A stretch of 64,000 nt of DNA from Nostoc sp. KVJ20. Lineage in GTDB: Bacteria; Cyanobacteriota; Cyanobacteriia; Cyanobacteriales; Nostocaceae. The DNA lies in the NCBI RefSeq assembly GCF_001712795.1, contig NZ_KV757569.1, positions 1-64,000 on the forward strand, written 5' to 3'. The position numbers and the translations under genes are program-made. The stretch's first letter is position 1, and every line of letters begins with the position of its first letter. Under the pieces are notes generated by a model, which saw only the letters and a list, made by a program, of their open reading frames with translations, made no database searches and had not been told where the DNA came from. Positions 17,585-26,817 of this stretch are shown here, piece by piece.

Positions 17585-18685
17585 CTACTTTGATAGTTCT
17601 GGTGTGAAGAGAATGCGGCTGTCATTAATGCGATCAAATGTAGGTGTAGACCAGCGATCGACTACTTTGCCTATAATTGACATTTCTTGAACTAAGCGGT
17701 CAAATTTATCAGGGGTGAGAGATTGAGGCCCATCGGATAAAGCTTTTGCGGGATTGGGGTGAACTTCAATCATTAAGGCATCTGTACCAGCTGCGATCGC
17801 AGCCATTGCCATTGATGGAACATATTCAGACCTACCCGTACCATGACTAGGATCAATCATAATCGGTAAATGGGTCAGCGATCGCAATACCGGAAGTACT
17901 GATAAATCTAAAGTATTGCGGGCATACTTACCATCAAAGGTTCTAATTCCCCGTTCACAAAGAATCACATTTGGGTTTCCAGATGCCAAAATATATTCTG
18001 CTGCCATCAACCACTCGTCAATTGTCGCAGACATCCCCCGCTTGAGTAGCACTGGTTTATCTTGAGCGCCTACCTTTTTCAATAGCGAGAAATTGTGCAT
18101 ATTCCGCGCTCCGATTTGGATTATGTCAGCTGTTCTCGCCACTGCTGATAAATCCGCAGCATCCATCAATTCTGTGACGATACCCAAACCAGTAGCTTCC
18201 CGCGCTGCTGCTAATAAATCTAAAGCGCTTTCACCATAACCTTGAAAGGCATAAGGTGAAGTGCGGGGTTTATAGGCTCCGCCACGCAGAAACTTTGCTC
18301 CGGCTGCCTTCACCCGCTTTGCTGTTTCGACAATCATCGCTTCATTTTCAACGGAACAAGGCCCAGCTACAACTACGATCGGGTGATGTTCGCCGAAATA
18401 GACATCACCGTTAGGTGTAGGTACAACAACTTCGCTGGCTTCTCCATGTCGGAATTCTCGACTTACCCGCTTGAAAGGTTGTTGCACTCGTAATACTTGC
18501 TCAATCCAAGGGCTGAATTCTTGAACCTGTAATTTATCGATGCTAGTGGTATCACCAATTAGCCCCAGTACAACTTTATGAGTGCCAACGCTTTTTTCTA
18601 CCGTGACTTTCCAAGTCTCACTCAGTTCTTGGCTGATGCGAGTGATTTCCTCAACAGGTGTACCGCTTTTAAGTATGATAATCAT
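17585..18685 (-). CDS. aroF: 3-deoxy-7-phosphoheptulonate (DAHP) synthase
   Basis: 366 residues from the ATG at 18685, preceded by AAGGA; a longer in-frame start at 18763 lacks a ribosome site and the extra residues do not fit the family. The enzyme condenses phosphoenolpyruvate and erythrose 4-phosphate, the first step to chorismate. Residues 1-75 form the small ferredoxin-like regulatory domain of type I-beta enzymes. The barrel follows, with VAGPCSVE, KFLRGGAYKPRTSPYAFQG, GARNMHNF and a DPSHGTGR metal/substrate site. Last gene of the scytonemin/aromatic cluster, supplying chorismate to the trp and tyr branches. Some authors call the cluster copy aroG. Confidence 0.93.
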   Translation of the reverse strand: MIIILKSGTPVEEITRISQELSETWKVTVEKSVGTHKVVLGLIGDTTSIDKLQVQEFSPWIEQVLRVQQPFKRVSREFRHGEASEVVVPTPNGDVYFGEHHPIVVVAGPCSVENEAMIVETAKRVKAAGAKFLRGGAYKPRTSPYAFQGYGESALDLLAAAREATGLGIVTELMDAADLSAVARTADIIQIGARNMHNFSLLKKVGAQDKPVLLKRGMSATIDEWLMAAEYILASGNPNVILCERGIRTFDGKYARNTLDLSVLPVLRSLTHLPIMIDPSHGTGRSEYVPSMAMAAIAAGTDALMIEVHPNPAKALSDGPQSLTPDKFDRLVQEMSIIGKVVDRWSTPTFDRINDSRILFTPELSK

Positions 18686-18744
18686 CTGTTTTTCCTTGTG
18701 TAAGTAAGTTATTGGGTGTAATACAGTCCGTTCGTAGGACACAG

Positions 18745-18875
18745 CAATACTCTTTGGTGTCAACTTAAGCTCAAACGCTTATCCCACAGGCGTTTTACCC
18801 CACCCTAACCCTCCCCTTGGAAAGGGGAGGGAACAAGATTTTCCGGTTTCCCCCCTTTACAAGGGGGGATTAAGG
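18745..18875. repeat. Recurrent GC-rich palindromes upstream of the DAHP synthase gene
   Basis: Contains CCCTCCCCTTGGAAAGGGG and CCCCCCTTTACAAGGGGGG, the same words found in the trpB-trpA gap and at 26340-26440. Just before them, TTGGTGTCAACTTAAG at 18753-18768 equals the terminal repeat of the element at 62421-62626, but no partner end is visible nearby. A leader or promoter of the DAHP synthase gene must lie in or beyond this tract. Confidence 0.6.
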
Positions 18876-18920
18876 GGGGTAGTTCGACTTGTGTGTACAC
18901 TGAAACGAAGAGAGGTTTGT

Positions 18921-20033
18921 CTAATGCAAAAATTCCGCAAGTTGTTCTAGTTTTGTCCAAGCTGCGCCGCTTTGCAGAATTTCCTTCGCAAGAGTAATAC
19001 CTTTAACACAACCGGCTAAAACATCCGTTTCTCCATGAATGGCTTCACCAACTTGGAGCGCTAGGGCTGTATTTAAAGCGACTACATCTTGCTGCGCTTG
19101 AGTGCCTTTACCTTGGAGAACTGCCTTCAAAATTTCCGCATTTTCTTCGACATCTCCACCGCGTAACGCCGCAGTGGGGGCAAAATTCAAACCAAGTTCT
19201 TGAGGATTCAGCGTTAGAGAACGGACTTTTTTATCTTGGAGTACAGCTAAGTCAGTGACATCTGCTAAACCAGCTTCATCTAAACGTTCCCGTCCATGAA
19301 GTGCGATCGCTTGTTGACATCCCAATTGCGATAAAGCTTGAGCGATTTCCTCTAGTAAAAGCGGATCGTTCACACCAATAATTTGCCCCGTTGGCCGCAT
19401 GGGATTTACTAGCGGGCCGAGCAAATTAAAAACAGTCCGCACCTTCAAAGTTTTTCGCAAAGTTGCGATCGCTTTGAGTGCAGGATGCCAACCTGGAGCA
19501 AACAAAAAGGTGATTCCAACTTCACCTACTGCGGCTTGTACTTTTTCAGGAGTGGCGTTGAGATTTATCCCCAAAGCTTCCAGCACATCAGCGGAACCAG
19601 TCTTGCTAGATGCCGAACGATTGCCATGTTTGGCAACTTTTACCCCGGCGGCGGCAGCAACAAAGGCGACAGCAGTCGAAATGTTAAAAGTTGAAGCGCC
19701 ATCTCCACCAGTTCCACAAGTGTCAATTAGAGGGATTGGGGACTGGGTACACTTCGACAAGCTCAGTGCATCGCTGGGGACTGGGGATTGGGATTGTAAG
19801 ACCCTGGCCATGCCCACTAATTCTTCTGCGGATACACCTTTGGCTTGGATTGCGGCTAAAATTGCTCCTGATAGGACATGGGGAATGGCATCTGTGAGCC
19901 AACCTTGCATCAAATCTGTAGCTTGGGAAACCGTCAACGATTGCCGATTCAGCAATTGTTGTAATAACGCTGGCCAGTTGTAAAACTCAGGAGTAACGGG
20001 GATTTCAGGTGGAATTTGAGTTAAAGCGATCAT
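18921..20033 (-). CDS. trpD: Anthranilate phosphoribosyltransferase
   Basis: 370 residues. Transfers phosphoribose from PRPP to anthranilate, the second step of tryptophan synthesis. Hallmarks: [14 protein letters not shown] (PRPP pyrophosphate loop), [21 protein letters not shown] (anthranilate and metal site) and [15 protein letters not shown]. Slightly longer than usual because residues 81-100 are a low-complexity insert encoded by a Nostoc repeat (19734-19793). The gene sits in the trp part of the scytonemin cluster. Confidence 0.95.
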   Translation of the reverse strand: MIALTQIPPEIPVTPEFYNWPALLQQLLNRQSLTVSQATDLMQGWLTDAIPHVLSGAILAAIQAKGVSAEELVGMARVLQSQSPVPSDALSLSKCTQSPIPLIDTCGTGGDGASTFNISTAVAFVAAAAGVKVAKHGNRSASSKTGSADVLEALGINLNATPEKVQAAVGEVGITFLFAPGWHPALKAIATLRKTLKVRTVFNLLGPLVNPMRPTGQIIGVNDPLLLEEIAQALSQLGCQQAIALHGRERLDEAGLADVTDLAVLQDKKVRSLTLNPQELGLNFAPTAALRGGDVEENAEILKAVLQGKGTQAQQDVVALNTALALQVGEAIHGETDVLAGCVKGITLAKEILQSGAAWTKLEQLAEFLH

Positions 20034-20141
20034 AATTAGTCATTGGTCATTGGACTAGTTCTGAATGGAGAATAAGTTTGTAGTAAGGACTTTAGTCCTG
20101 AATTTTTAAGCACTAAAGTGCTTACTAGAAACTCTGAACCA

Positions 20142-21371
20142 TTAAGGAATAAGGACTTTGGCGACGGTTTGCACATCTTTGTCACCTCTACCGGAGCAAT
20201 TGATGACAATGCGGGGACTACCTTTTAACTGAGGACAAAGGGTTTCGAGATATGCGATCGCATGAGCAGTTTCCAAAGCTGGGATAATTCCTTCTAGTTG
20301 CGAAAGTCTTTGGAATGCATCTAACGCCTGTTTATCGGTGACGCTGTAGTATTCGGCGCGACCAAGATCCTTTAAATAACTATGCTCAGGGCCAACACCG
20401 GGATAGTCTAATCCGGCACTTATTGAATGGGCTTCGATGACTTGACCATCATCATCTTGCAGTAAATAGCTCATTGCACCATGCAACACACCTATTTTTC
20501 CTTTTGTCAAGGTAGCAGCGTGTTTTTCTGTATCTACACCTTCACCCGCCGCTTCGACTCCAATTAAACGCACCGAAGTTTCATGGACAAATTCATTGAA
20601 TAAGCCGATCGCATTGGAACCTCCACCCACGCAAGCTAGTAGAATATCTGGTAATCCTCCCCATTTCTCCTGGGATTGAGCGCGGGTTTCTACACCAATT
20701 ACCGCGTGGAAGTCACGGACAATCATCGGGTAAGGATGAGGGCCTGCAACAGAACCGAGGATGTAATGGGTTGTTTCTACATTTGTCACCCAATCCCGAA
20801 TTGCTTCGGAAGTTGCATCCTTGAGAGTTCCCGTACCTGCCTCCACTGGACGAACTTCTGCACCCATTAATTTCATGCGGAAGACATTCAGCGATTGGCG
20901 TTCCATATCGTGGATGCCCATGTAAATCACGCATTTCAAACCAAACCGCGCACATACGGTTGCAGTCGCTACGCCGTGTTGTCCTGCACCCGTCTCGGCA
21001 ATAATCCGTTGCTTACCCATGCGTTTAGCTAGCAACACCTGAGCTAAAGCATTATTAATTTTGTGAGCGCCTGTATGATTTAAATCCTCACGCTTTAAAT
21101 AAATTTGCGGCCCAGTGCCATCTGGTCTAGCGTAGTTTGTTGTCAGGCGTTCCGCAAAATATAATGGGCTGGGTCGTCCTACGTAATCACGGAGTAAGTT
21201 TTGCAGTTCTGCTTGGAAACTCGGCTCGTTGCGATATTGATGGAAGGCTGCTTCTAACTCACTTAATGCAGGCATTAAGGTTTCGGGGACGTATTTACCG
21301 CCAAATCTTCCAAATCTGCCTAAAGAATCTGGTTGGATAGTTGCAGTTTTGATGTCTTGTATGCTTACCAC
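20142..21371 (-). CDS. trpB: Tryptophan synthase beta chain
   Basis: 409 residues. Makes L-tryptophan from indole and serine using PLP. The PLP lysine is in [18 protein letters not shown]; the phosphate loop is [10 protein letters not shown]; substrate residues lie in [12 protein letters not shown]. The N-terminus contains [16 protein letters not shown], typical of TrpB1. Complete. It is separated from trpA by a 440-nt repeat tract rather than being coupled to it, and lies between trpA and trpD. Confidence 0.96.
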   Translation of the reverse strand: MVSIQDIKTATIQPDSLGRFGRFGGKYVPETLMPALSELEAAFHQYRNEPSFQAELQNLLRDYVGRPSPLYFAERLTTNYARPDGTGPQIYLKREDLNHTGAHKINNALAQVLLAKRMGKQRIIAETGAGQHGVATATVCARFGLKCVIYMGIHDMERQSLNVFRMKLMGAEVRPVEAGTGTLKDATSEAIRDWVTNVETTHYILGSVAGPHPYPMIVRDFHAVIGVETRAQSQEKWGGLPDILLACVGGGSNAIGLFNEFVHETSVRLIGVEAAGEGVDTEKHAATLTKGKIGVLHGAMSYLLQDDDGQVIEAHSISAGLDYPGVGPEHSYLKDLGRAEYYSVTDKQALDAFQRLSQLEGIIPALETAHAIAYLETLCPQLKGSPRIVINCSGRGDKDVQTVAKVLIP

Positions 21372-21439
21372 TGGTTAAAATCCTTTTATGTTGAAATATA
21401 TTTTTGAGAACTGAATATAGCGGTTCTCGGTTGAGTGAG

Positions 21440-21740
21440 GTAAAGGAACCCCACCCTAGGGTTTACCCCCCTTAATCCCCCCTTGCAAAGGGGGGAAAAA
21501 GAAATCCAGTTCTCTCCCTCTTGCAAAGGGGGGAAAAAGAAATCCAGTTCTCTCCCTCTTGCAAAGGGGTGAAAAAGAAATCCAGTTCCCTCCCCTTTCC
21601 AAGGGGGGAAAAAGAAATCCAGTTCTCTCCCTCTTGCAAAGGGGGAAAAAGAAATCCAGTTCTCTCCCTCTTGCAAAGGGGTGAAAAAGAAATTCAGTTC
21701 CCTCCCCTTTCCAAGGGGAGGGTTAGGGTGGGGTAAAACC
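21440..21740. repeat. 37-38-bp tandem repeat array in the trpB-trpA gap
   Basis: At least six units start at about 21485, 21523, 21561, 21599, 21636 and 21673, each containing GCAAAGGGGGGAAAAAGAAA and then TCCAGTTCTCTCCCTCTT with small variants. The array ends in CCTCCCCTTTCCAAGGGGAG, a recurrent palindrome. Frames are open on both strands, but the 'proteins' are pure repeat and I do not call them genes. In the scytonemin cluster of N. punctiforme I recall an extra gene (tyrP) between trpA and trpB; none is here. Confidence 0.85.
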
Positions 21741-21812
21741 TTGGGTTTTTCAGCTATTTCAGACTTGTGTTTACACCGTAGGTTCTTCGAGAAGGGACTA
21801 TGATGTACCTTT

Positions 21813-22640
21813 TTACTTAGCGGAACCAACTTTTTGTAGGGATACTGGGGTAATTGCTGCTTTGAGTTCCCGACAAAATTTTTCTACAGCTTGCAATCCT
21901 TCAGTTGGAGTACCTTCAGATAAACGTTTGACGAAGGCACTACCAACAATCACCGCATCTGCTCCCCATTCCATAACTTGATGCGCTTGTTCTGGTGCTG
22001 AGATGCCAAAACCAACGCCGATAGGTTTATCGGTGACGCTTCGCAAGTCGGTAATTAAATCTTTTACGCGGTCTTGGATTTGAGCGCGAATACCTGTAAC
22101 TCCGGTGACGCTTACTAGATAGATAAAACCTTGAGATTGACGAGCGATCGCTAAAATCCTATCTTTAGAACTAGTAGGAGCTACAAGTAAAATTACCTCA
22201 ATTCCAAAAGATGCAGCAGTCTGGATTAATTCTTCTGCTTCTTCTAAGGGTAAGTCTGGCACTACCAACCCTTGCACCCCAGCCGCAGCAATTTTGAGCA
22301 AAAATGACTTAATACCCCGGTGCAAAATGGGATTGTAATAAGTAAATAGAATTATTGGCGCTTTCAGGGTAGGAGTTACAGCTTCTAACATCTCTAGCAC
22401 TTGCTCTAATTTCGTGCCTTTTTGCAAAGCGCGAGTTGCTGCTGCTTGAATCACAGGCCCATCTGCGAGAGGATCGGAGTAGGGAATGCCCAACTCGATA
22501 AAGTCAGCACCGTTGCGATCTAAGATACGTAAAGCCTCGGCAGTGGTTTTTAAGTTAGGATCGCCTGCTGTGATAAAGGGGATTAAAGCACACTGTTGGC
22601 GATCGCGTAAAGTCTGAAAATGAGCGGAGATAGAAGTCAT
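21813..22640 (-). CDS. trpA: Tryptophan synthase alpha chain
   Basis: 275 residues. Cleaves indole-3-glycerol phosphate to indole and glyceraldehyde 3-phosphate, passing indole to TrpB. The catalytic Glu is in [20 protein letters not shown] and the catalytic Asp in [15 protein letters not shown]; the phosphate site is VGFGIS followed later by [12 protein letters not shown]. Complete, standard length. Part of the cluster order trpEG-trpC-trpA-trpB-trpD. Confidence 0.95.
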   Translation of the reverse strand: MTSISAHFQTLRDRQQCALIPFITAGDPNLKTTAEALRILDRNGADFIELGIPYSDPLADGPVIQAAATRALQKGTKLEQVLEMLEAVTPTLKAPIILFTYYNPILHRGIKSFLLKIAAAGVQGLVVPDLPLEEAEELIQTAASFGIEVILLVAPTSSKDRILAIARQSQGFIYLVSVTGVTGIRAQIQDRVKDLITDLRSVTDKPIGVGFGISAPEQAHQVMEWGADAVIVGSAFVKRLSEGTPTEGLQAVEKFCRELKAAITPVSLQKVGSAK

Positions 22641-22721
22641 GCAGAAAAATAGTTAATGATTGGTTAATAGTTCTGAAATAATCAACACTTAGCAATTAGC
22701 GATACCCACGCTAAATTTTTT

Positions 22722-23000
22722 GTTAACGAGTCTTTGATACTCGTGAATGAGTCTTTTAGCTCCGTTAACGAGTCTTTGATACTCGTGAATGAGTCTTTTA
22801 GCTCCGTTAACGAGTCTTTGATACTCGTGAATGAGTCTTTTAGCTTCGTTAACGAGTCTTTTATCTCCGTGAATGAGTCTTTTAGCTCCGTTAACGAGTC
22901 TTTGATACTCGTGAATGAGGCTTTTATCTCCGTTAATGAGTCTTTTATCTCCATTAATGAGTCTTTTAGCTCCGTTAACGAGTATCAGAGCTTCATTTTT
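22722..23000. repeat. 21-bp periodic repeat array between trpA and trpC
   Basis: About thirteen alternating 21-mers: GAGTCTTTGATACTCGTGAAT and GAGTCTTTTAGCTCCGTTAAC with variants. Because 21 is a multiple of three, several frames on both strands stay open and translate as seven-residue repeats (for instance SLTELKD, SFTSIKD). The pattern mimics a coiled coil but there is no start site or family support. I treat it as a short-tandem-repeat expansion of non-coding DNA. Confidence 0.85.
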
Positions 23001-23010
23001 TAGGTTTACC

Positions 23011-23841
23011 TCAGCACTCAGCACTCAAAAGACTACGTACAGCTTGTTCTACATCGCTTTGTTTAACTAAAGACTCTCCAACCAAAACCGCACGAACACC
23101 AGCTTCAGCAACAAAAGACAAATCAGCAGGTGTATAAAGTCCAGACTCACTAACGACGGTGATATCTAAACTTTGCAAATATTGCTGGCGCTGTGTTAAA
23201 AGTTGCTGTGTTATTCCTAAATCAACGGTAAAATTTTCTAAATTGCGATTGTTGATTCCTACTAAATGTAAATCGTCAAGCTTAAGCACTCGATCCAGTT
23301 CAGCTAAGGTATGGACTTCTACCAGTGCATTCATGCCCAAATAGTGAATCAGTGGCAAAAAGCTTTGAAGTTCTTGGTCTGATAATATAGCGGCAATCAA
23401 CAAAACTGCATCTGCGCCTGCTGTCCGTGCTAAATAAATTTGATAGGGGTCAATGATGAACTCCTTGCACAGTAGGGGTAATGCAACTTGTTGACGGATA
23501 CCACGCAGATTATCAAAACTGCCCTGAAAAAACTTATGATCAGTGAGGACTGATAGACAAGCTGCACCACCTCGTTCATAAGCTTGAGCGATCGCTACAG
23601 GGTCAAAATCTGCCCGAATAATGCCACGGCTAGGTGATGCCTTTTTTACCTCAGCAATTAAGCTAGGTTGCTGAGGATTTTGTTGTAAAGCAGTCAAGAA
23701 ATTTCTGACAGTTGGAGCCGCAATTAATTGCTGTTGCAAATCAGTTAAAGAAAATTCCTGCTGCATCTGTGCAACTTCTTGCCTTTTATGCAACACAATC
23801 TCTTCAAGAATATGGCGAGAAGTCGTAACTTGGTTAATCAT
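23011..23841 (-). CDS. trpC: Indole-3-glycerol phosphate synthase
   Basis: 276 residues. Converts carboxyphenylamino-deoxyribulose phosphate to indole-3-glycerol phosphate. Motifs: [14 protein letters not shown] (catalytic Lys), [34 protein letters not shown] and [11 protein letters not shown]. No fused PRAI domain. Its 3' end touches the 21-bp repeat array. Complete, standard length. Confidence 0.95.
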   Translation of the reverse strand: MINQVTTSRHILEEIVLHKRQEVAQMQQEFSLTDLQQQLIAAPTVRNFLTALQQNPQQPSLIAEVKKASPSRGIIRADFDPVAIAQAYERGGAACLSVLTDHKFFQGSFDNLRGIRQQVALPLLCKEFIIDPYQIYLARTAGADAVLLIAAILSDQELQSFLPLIHYLGMNALVEVHTLAELDRVLKLDDLHLVGINNRNLENFTVDLGITQQLLTQRQQYLQSLDITVVSESGLYTPADLSFVAEAGVRAVLVGESLVKQSDVEQAVRSLLSAEC

Positions 23842-24007
23842 AAAATGCTTGAGTGAATGGGAAAATAATTAATTATTCTCGTTCCTAGATGGAATCTGGG
23901 AATGCATACAATACGGTTTAGAGACGCGATAAATATACAAGACGCGATAAATCGCCGTCTCTACAAGTATTGGGAATGCATGGGAACGAGGCACTTTTGA
24001 CAAATGA

Positions 24008-26236
24008 CTAATGACCAATGACTAATGACTCTTCAACCTGAGTATATGCCCGCACCACATTTTTAATGATTTCCAGACCGACTTCTCCGGCTAAAGTCAT
24101 AATTGATTCTGGATGAAACTGAACGGCGGCGATGGGAAGTGTCTGATGTTCAATGCCCATAATTACGTCGTCATCAGAAATCGCTGTCACCTTCAGTTCT
24201 TTTGGCAAATGCTGCGGTAGGGCAAATAATGAGTGATATCTACCGACTGTGAAGGATTCCGGTAAATTTTTGAAGGTGACAGAATCGGAATCAGTAACGA
24301 AAATCCGTGAAGATTTACCATGTTGAGGATAGTTGAGGACTCCCAATTCTCCACCAAAAGCTTCAACGATGCTTTGCAGTCCTAGACAAACTCCGAAAAT
24401 AGGAATTTGGCGATAAAGAAGGGCGCCGATAGTTTCCGAAACTCCAAAATCACTTGGTCTACCAGGGCCGGGAGATAATACAACTAAGTCAGGGCGTTCT
24501 GTGTCGAATAGTGAATCAGAAAAACCGTGACGTAATGTAGTGACGCTTGCACCAGTTTGGCGAATGTAATTAGCTAATGTATGAACAAATGAGTCTTCAT
24601 AATCTATTAGTAAGATACGTTTGCCATCTGCTGCACTGGGGAAGATTTTAGTTAATTTTATGGAACTGGATTCATCAATTTTCTGACTCGTTTGCTTAAC
24701 ACGGCGAATAGTTTCAAATAAAGCAGCAGCTTTGGTAATGGTTTCTTGTTCTTCTGCTTGGGGTATGGAGTCATAAAGGACAGTCGCACCAACTCGCACT
24801 TCGGCGATGCAGTCTTTTAATCGAATTGTCCGCAGAATTAATCCAGTATTCAAATTGCCATTGAAATTTAAATAGCCGACTGCTCCACCATACCAACGGC
24901 GGGCGCTACGTTCATGCTGTTCAATAAAATCTATGGCGGCTTTTTTGGGTGCGCCGGTGACTGTAACCGCCCAAGTGTGGGAAAGAAAGGCATCTAAAGC
25001 ATCAAATTGCGATCGCAATATACCTTCAACATGATCCACTGTATGGATCAGGTGGCTGTATAATTCAATTTGGCGACGACCAATCACTTGTACTGAACCA
25101 GGTTCGCAGATTCGGGATTTGTCATTGCGATCGACATCAGTACACATCGTCAACTCAGCTTCATCTTTGTGGGAGTTGAGTAAATGACGAATTTGCACCG
25201 CATCGTCAAGAGCATCTAATCCCCGGCTAATAGTGCCACTAATGGGACAAGTTTCTACCCGCTTCCCTTCAACTCGCACAAACATTTCTGGAGATGCACC
25301 AATCAAATATTCTCCACCTAAATTAAAAATAAACCCATAAGGACTAGGATTTATATCCTTTAAAGTTTCAAATAGTTTGCTAGGTTCATCTTCATAGTCT
25401 TCAAAAAAGTTTTGACTAGGAACAACTTCAAATAAATCGCCTCGGCGGAAATAATCGAGTGCAGCCTCAACTTTTTTGGCATACTCGCCTACTTTATGAT
25501 CAGCAGTTTGATTCGGGAGAAGATGTTTTCCGCGATAATCAACAGACTCACCTGTTCGAGGCAAATTCTTCGTGTTGCCATGCGCTGTTTTAAAATCATA
25601 TTGCAAACGAAAAGCCCGTTGCTGATAATAGTCAACAACTATTAATTCATCTGGTAGATAAAGTACTAAATCACGCTGATCTGTAGGACGTTCCAGAAGT
25701 TGAGTAATTGGTTCAAACTGAAAAACTAAGTCATAACCAAACGCGCCATACAATCCTAAATGCTCGTCTTCTTGACTAGAAAAAGTGTGTAGAATTTCGC
25801 GGACAACAGTAAATGCTGAAGGTTGCTTACTGCGTTCTTCTTCAGTAAATAATCTTTTTGTAGATTTAACGAAGCCAACAATATTGTTATTATCTAGAGT
25901 AACTTTCTCAAGTTGTATTGAGTTAGATAAGCACTCTAAAAGTAATGGTAGAAGTACTTGACCACGTTCATTTAACGCTATCAAATTAAAAGCATTTTCC
26001 TGCGTAGTCAATTCCAGTGGAGGATTGACAAATCCAATCGCCCATCTTTTGTATCTGCCTGGATATTCGTAGCTGCTTCTTAGTAAGCCTCCCCGCTGAG
26101 AATTTAAATGGAACAGAATATCTTCAAGGGCAGTATCCATTTTCACTTCGGTGATGTAGCGAGAAACAGTTACACCGCCAAGGGTTTTATAAGAACGAGA
26201 ATCAAAAATCATAGGTAATTTCTCACTAATTGTCAT
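24008..26236 (-). CDS. trpE: Anthranilate synthase, fused TrpE-TrpG
   Basis: 742 residues, longer than a lone TrpE. Residues 1 to about 520 form the chorismate-using subunit (HLGLYGAFGYDLVFQFEP, ASPEMFVRVEG, CPISGTISRG and VTGAPKKAAIDFIE). Residues about 545-742 form a class I glutamine amidotransferase: LLIDYEDSFVHTLANY, nucleophile in FGVCLGLQSIVEAFGG and the His-Glu of VQFHPES. The single-chain fusion makes anthranilate from chorismate and glutamine. It is the cluster's extra copy devoted, by context, to scytonemin. A candidate operator motif lies about 430 nt upstream. Confidence 0.95.
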   Translation of the reverse strand: MTISEKLPMIFDSRSYKTLGGVTVSRYITEVKMDTALEDILFHLNSQRGGLLRSSYEYPGRYKRWAIGFVNPPLELTTQENAFNLIALNERGQVLLPLLLECLSNSIQLEKVTLDNNNIVGFVKSTKRLFTEEERSKQPSAFTVVREILHTFSSQEDEHLGLYGAFGYDLVFQFEPITQLLERPTDQRDLVLYLPDELIVVDYYQQRAFRLQYDFKTAHGNTKNLPRTGESVDYRGKHLLPNQTADHKVGEYAKKVEAALDYFRRGDLFEVVPSQNFFEDYEDEPSKLFETLKDINPSPYGFIFNLGGEYLIGASPEMFVRVEGKRVETCPISGTISRGLDALDDAVQIRHLLNSHKDEAELTMCTDVDRNDKSRICEPGSVQVIGRRQIELYSHLIHTVDHVEGILRSQFDALDAFLSHTWAVTVTGAPKKAAIDFIEQHERSARRWYGGAVGYLNFNGNLNTGLILRTIRLKDCIAEVRVGATVLYDSIPQAEEQETITKAAALFETIRRVKQTSQKIDESSSIKLTKIFPSAADGKRILLIDYEDSFVHTLANYIRQTGASVTTLRHGFSDSLFDTERPDLVVLSPGPGRPSDFGVSETIGALLYRQIPIFGVCLGLQSIVEAFGGELGVLNYPQHGKSSRIFVTDSDSVTFKNLPESFTVGRYHSLFALPQHLPKELKVTAISDDDVIMGIEHQTLPIAAVQFHPESIMTLAGEVGLEIIKNVVRAYTQVEESLVIGH

Positions 26237-26320
26237 TTGTCATTGGTCATTGGTCATTATTAGTAGTTGTTTGTAGATATGACGATGCTATCTGAGTTGT
26301 GAAGATTAAATAATCGCCTT

Positions 26321-26470
26321 ATACCAATTTAATGTGAAGTTGCATATATCTTGATCCCCCTAAATCCCCCTTAAAAAGGGGGACTTCGATGGATGTTTTT
26401 CCGGTTTCCCCCTTAATAAGGGGGGCTAGGGGGGATCGAATTCTATGCAGCTTCATAAAAAATTGGTATT
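26321..26470. repeat. Miniature inverted-repeat element upstream of trpEG
   Basis: About 150 bp. The left end ATACCAATTTAATGTGAAGTT pairs with the right end (reverse complement ATACCAATTTTTTATGAAGC) as imperfect inverted repeats that continue to a shared TGCATA. The interior has GGGGGACTT and TCCCCCTTAATAAGGGGGGC palindromes also seen at 18800-18870. No coding capacity. It separates trpEG from the operator-like motif further upstream. Confidence 0.75.
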
Positions 26471-26666
26471 ATCTACTAGAGGCTTTGCCGACGCGAAGTG
26501 TATCGTAGAGAAAAAAGAATATTTATGAATGCTATGAATAACTAACTTAGATTGATATCAATCTAAATCAACCTATTTTAATCTGCGGATGATTTGTAAA
26601 AAATGGAACTAAAAACTTTTTGCTTCTTATTTAAGAGTACTAGATATCAAGCAGATAATACATTGA

Positions 26667-26703
26667 ATAATTTTTCGATTGGGTGTCAATTTATTCGCTT
26701 TTT
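26667..26703 (-). promoter_or_regulatory. Candidate operator motif upstream of trpEG (copy D)
   Basis: Shares with three sites upstream of scyA the ordered blocks AATnTTTTGAT (here TTTTTCGAT), GGGTGTCAATT and TTTCGCTTT (here TATTCGCTTT), with the same spacing. It lies between aroB-like and trpEG, where a second promoter would be needed to start the trp half of the cluster. Function is inferred from conservation and placement only. Confidence 0.5.
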
Positions 26704-26817
26704 ATACTGCTTATCTAGTACTTTTCCGAATAACGCTGTTTGAAATTCTTCGCCTCCCTCAAAAGTAGTAGATCATCTCATTTAACCTCTGCATTTCTCT
26801 GCGTTTAAAATCCAATC

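Noticed and set aside
18753..18768. Fifth copy of the scy operator motif upstream of the DAHP synthase gene
   Set aside because: It shares only GGTGTCAA; the following ACTTAAG matches the terminal repeat of the 62421 element instead.
21386..21829. ORFs through the trpB-trpA gap (for example a 147-codon minus frame)
   Set aside because: Pure translation of a 38-bp tandem repeat; overlaps the trpA end and has no family resemblance.
22722..23000. CRISPR-like array
   Set aside because: The units are contiguous with no unique spacers, and there are no cas genes in the window.
22682..23024. Overlapping ORFs on both strands encoding seven-residue repeats between trpA and trpC
   Set aside because: They exist only because the 21-bp repeat unit is a multiple of three and lacks stops; no start site, no homology, all frames look alike.
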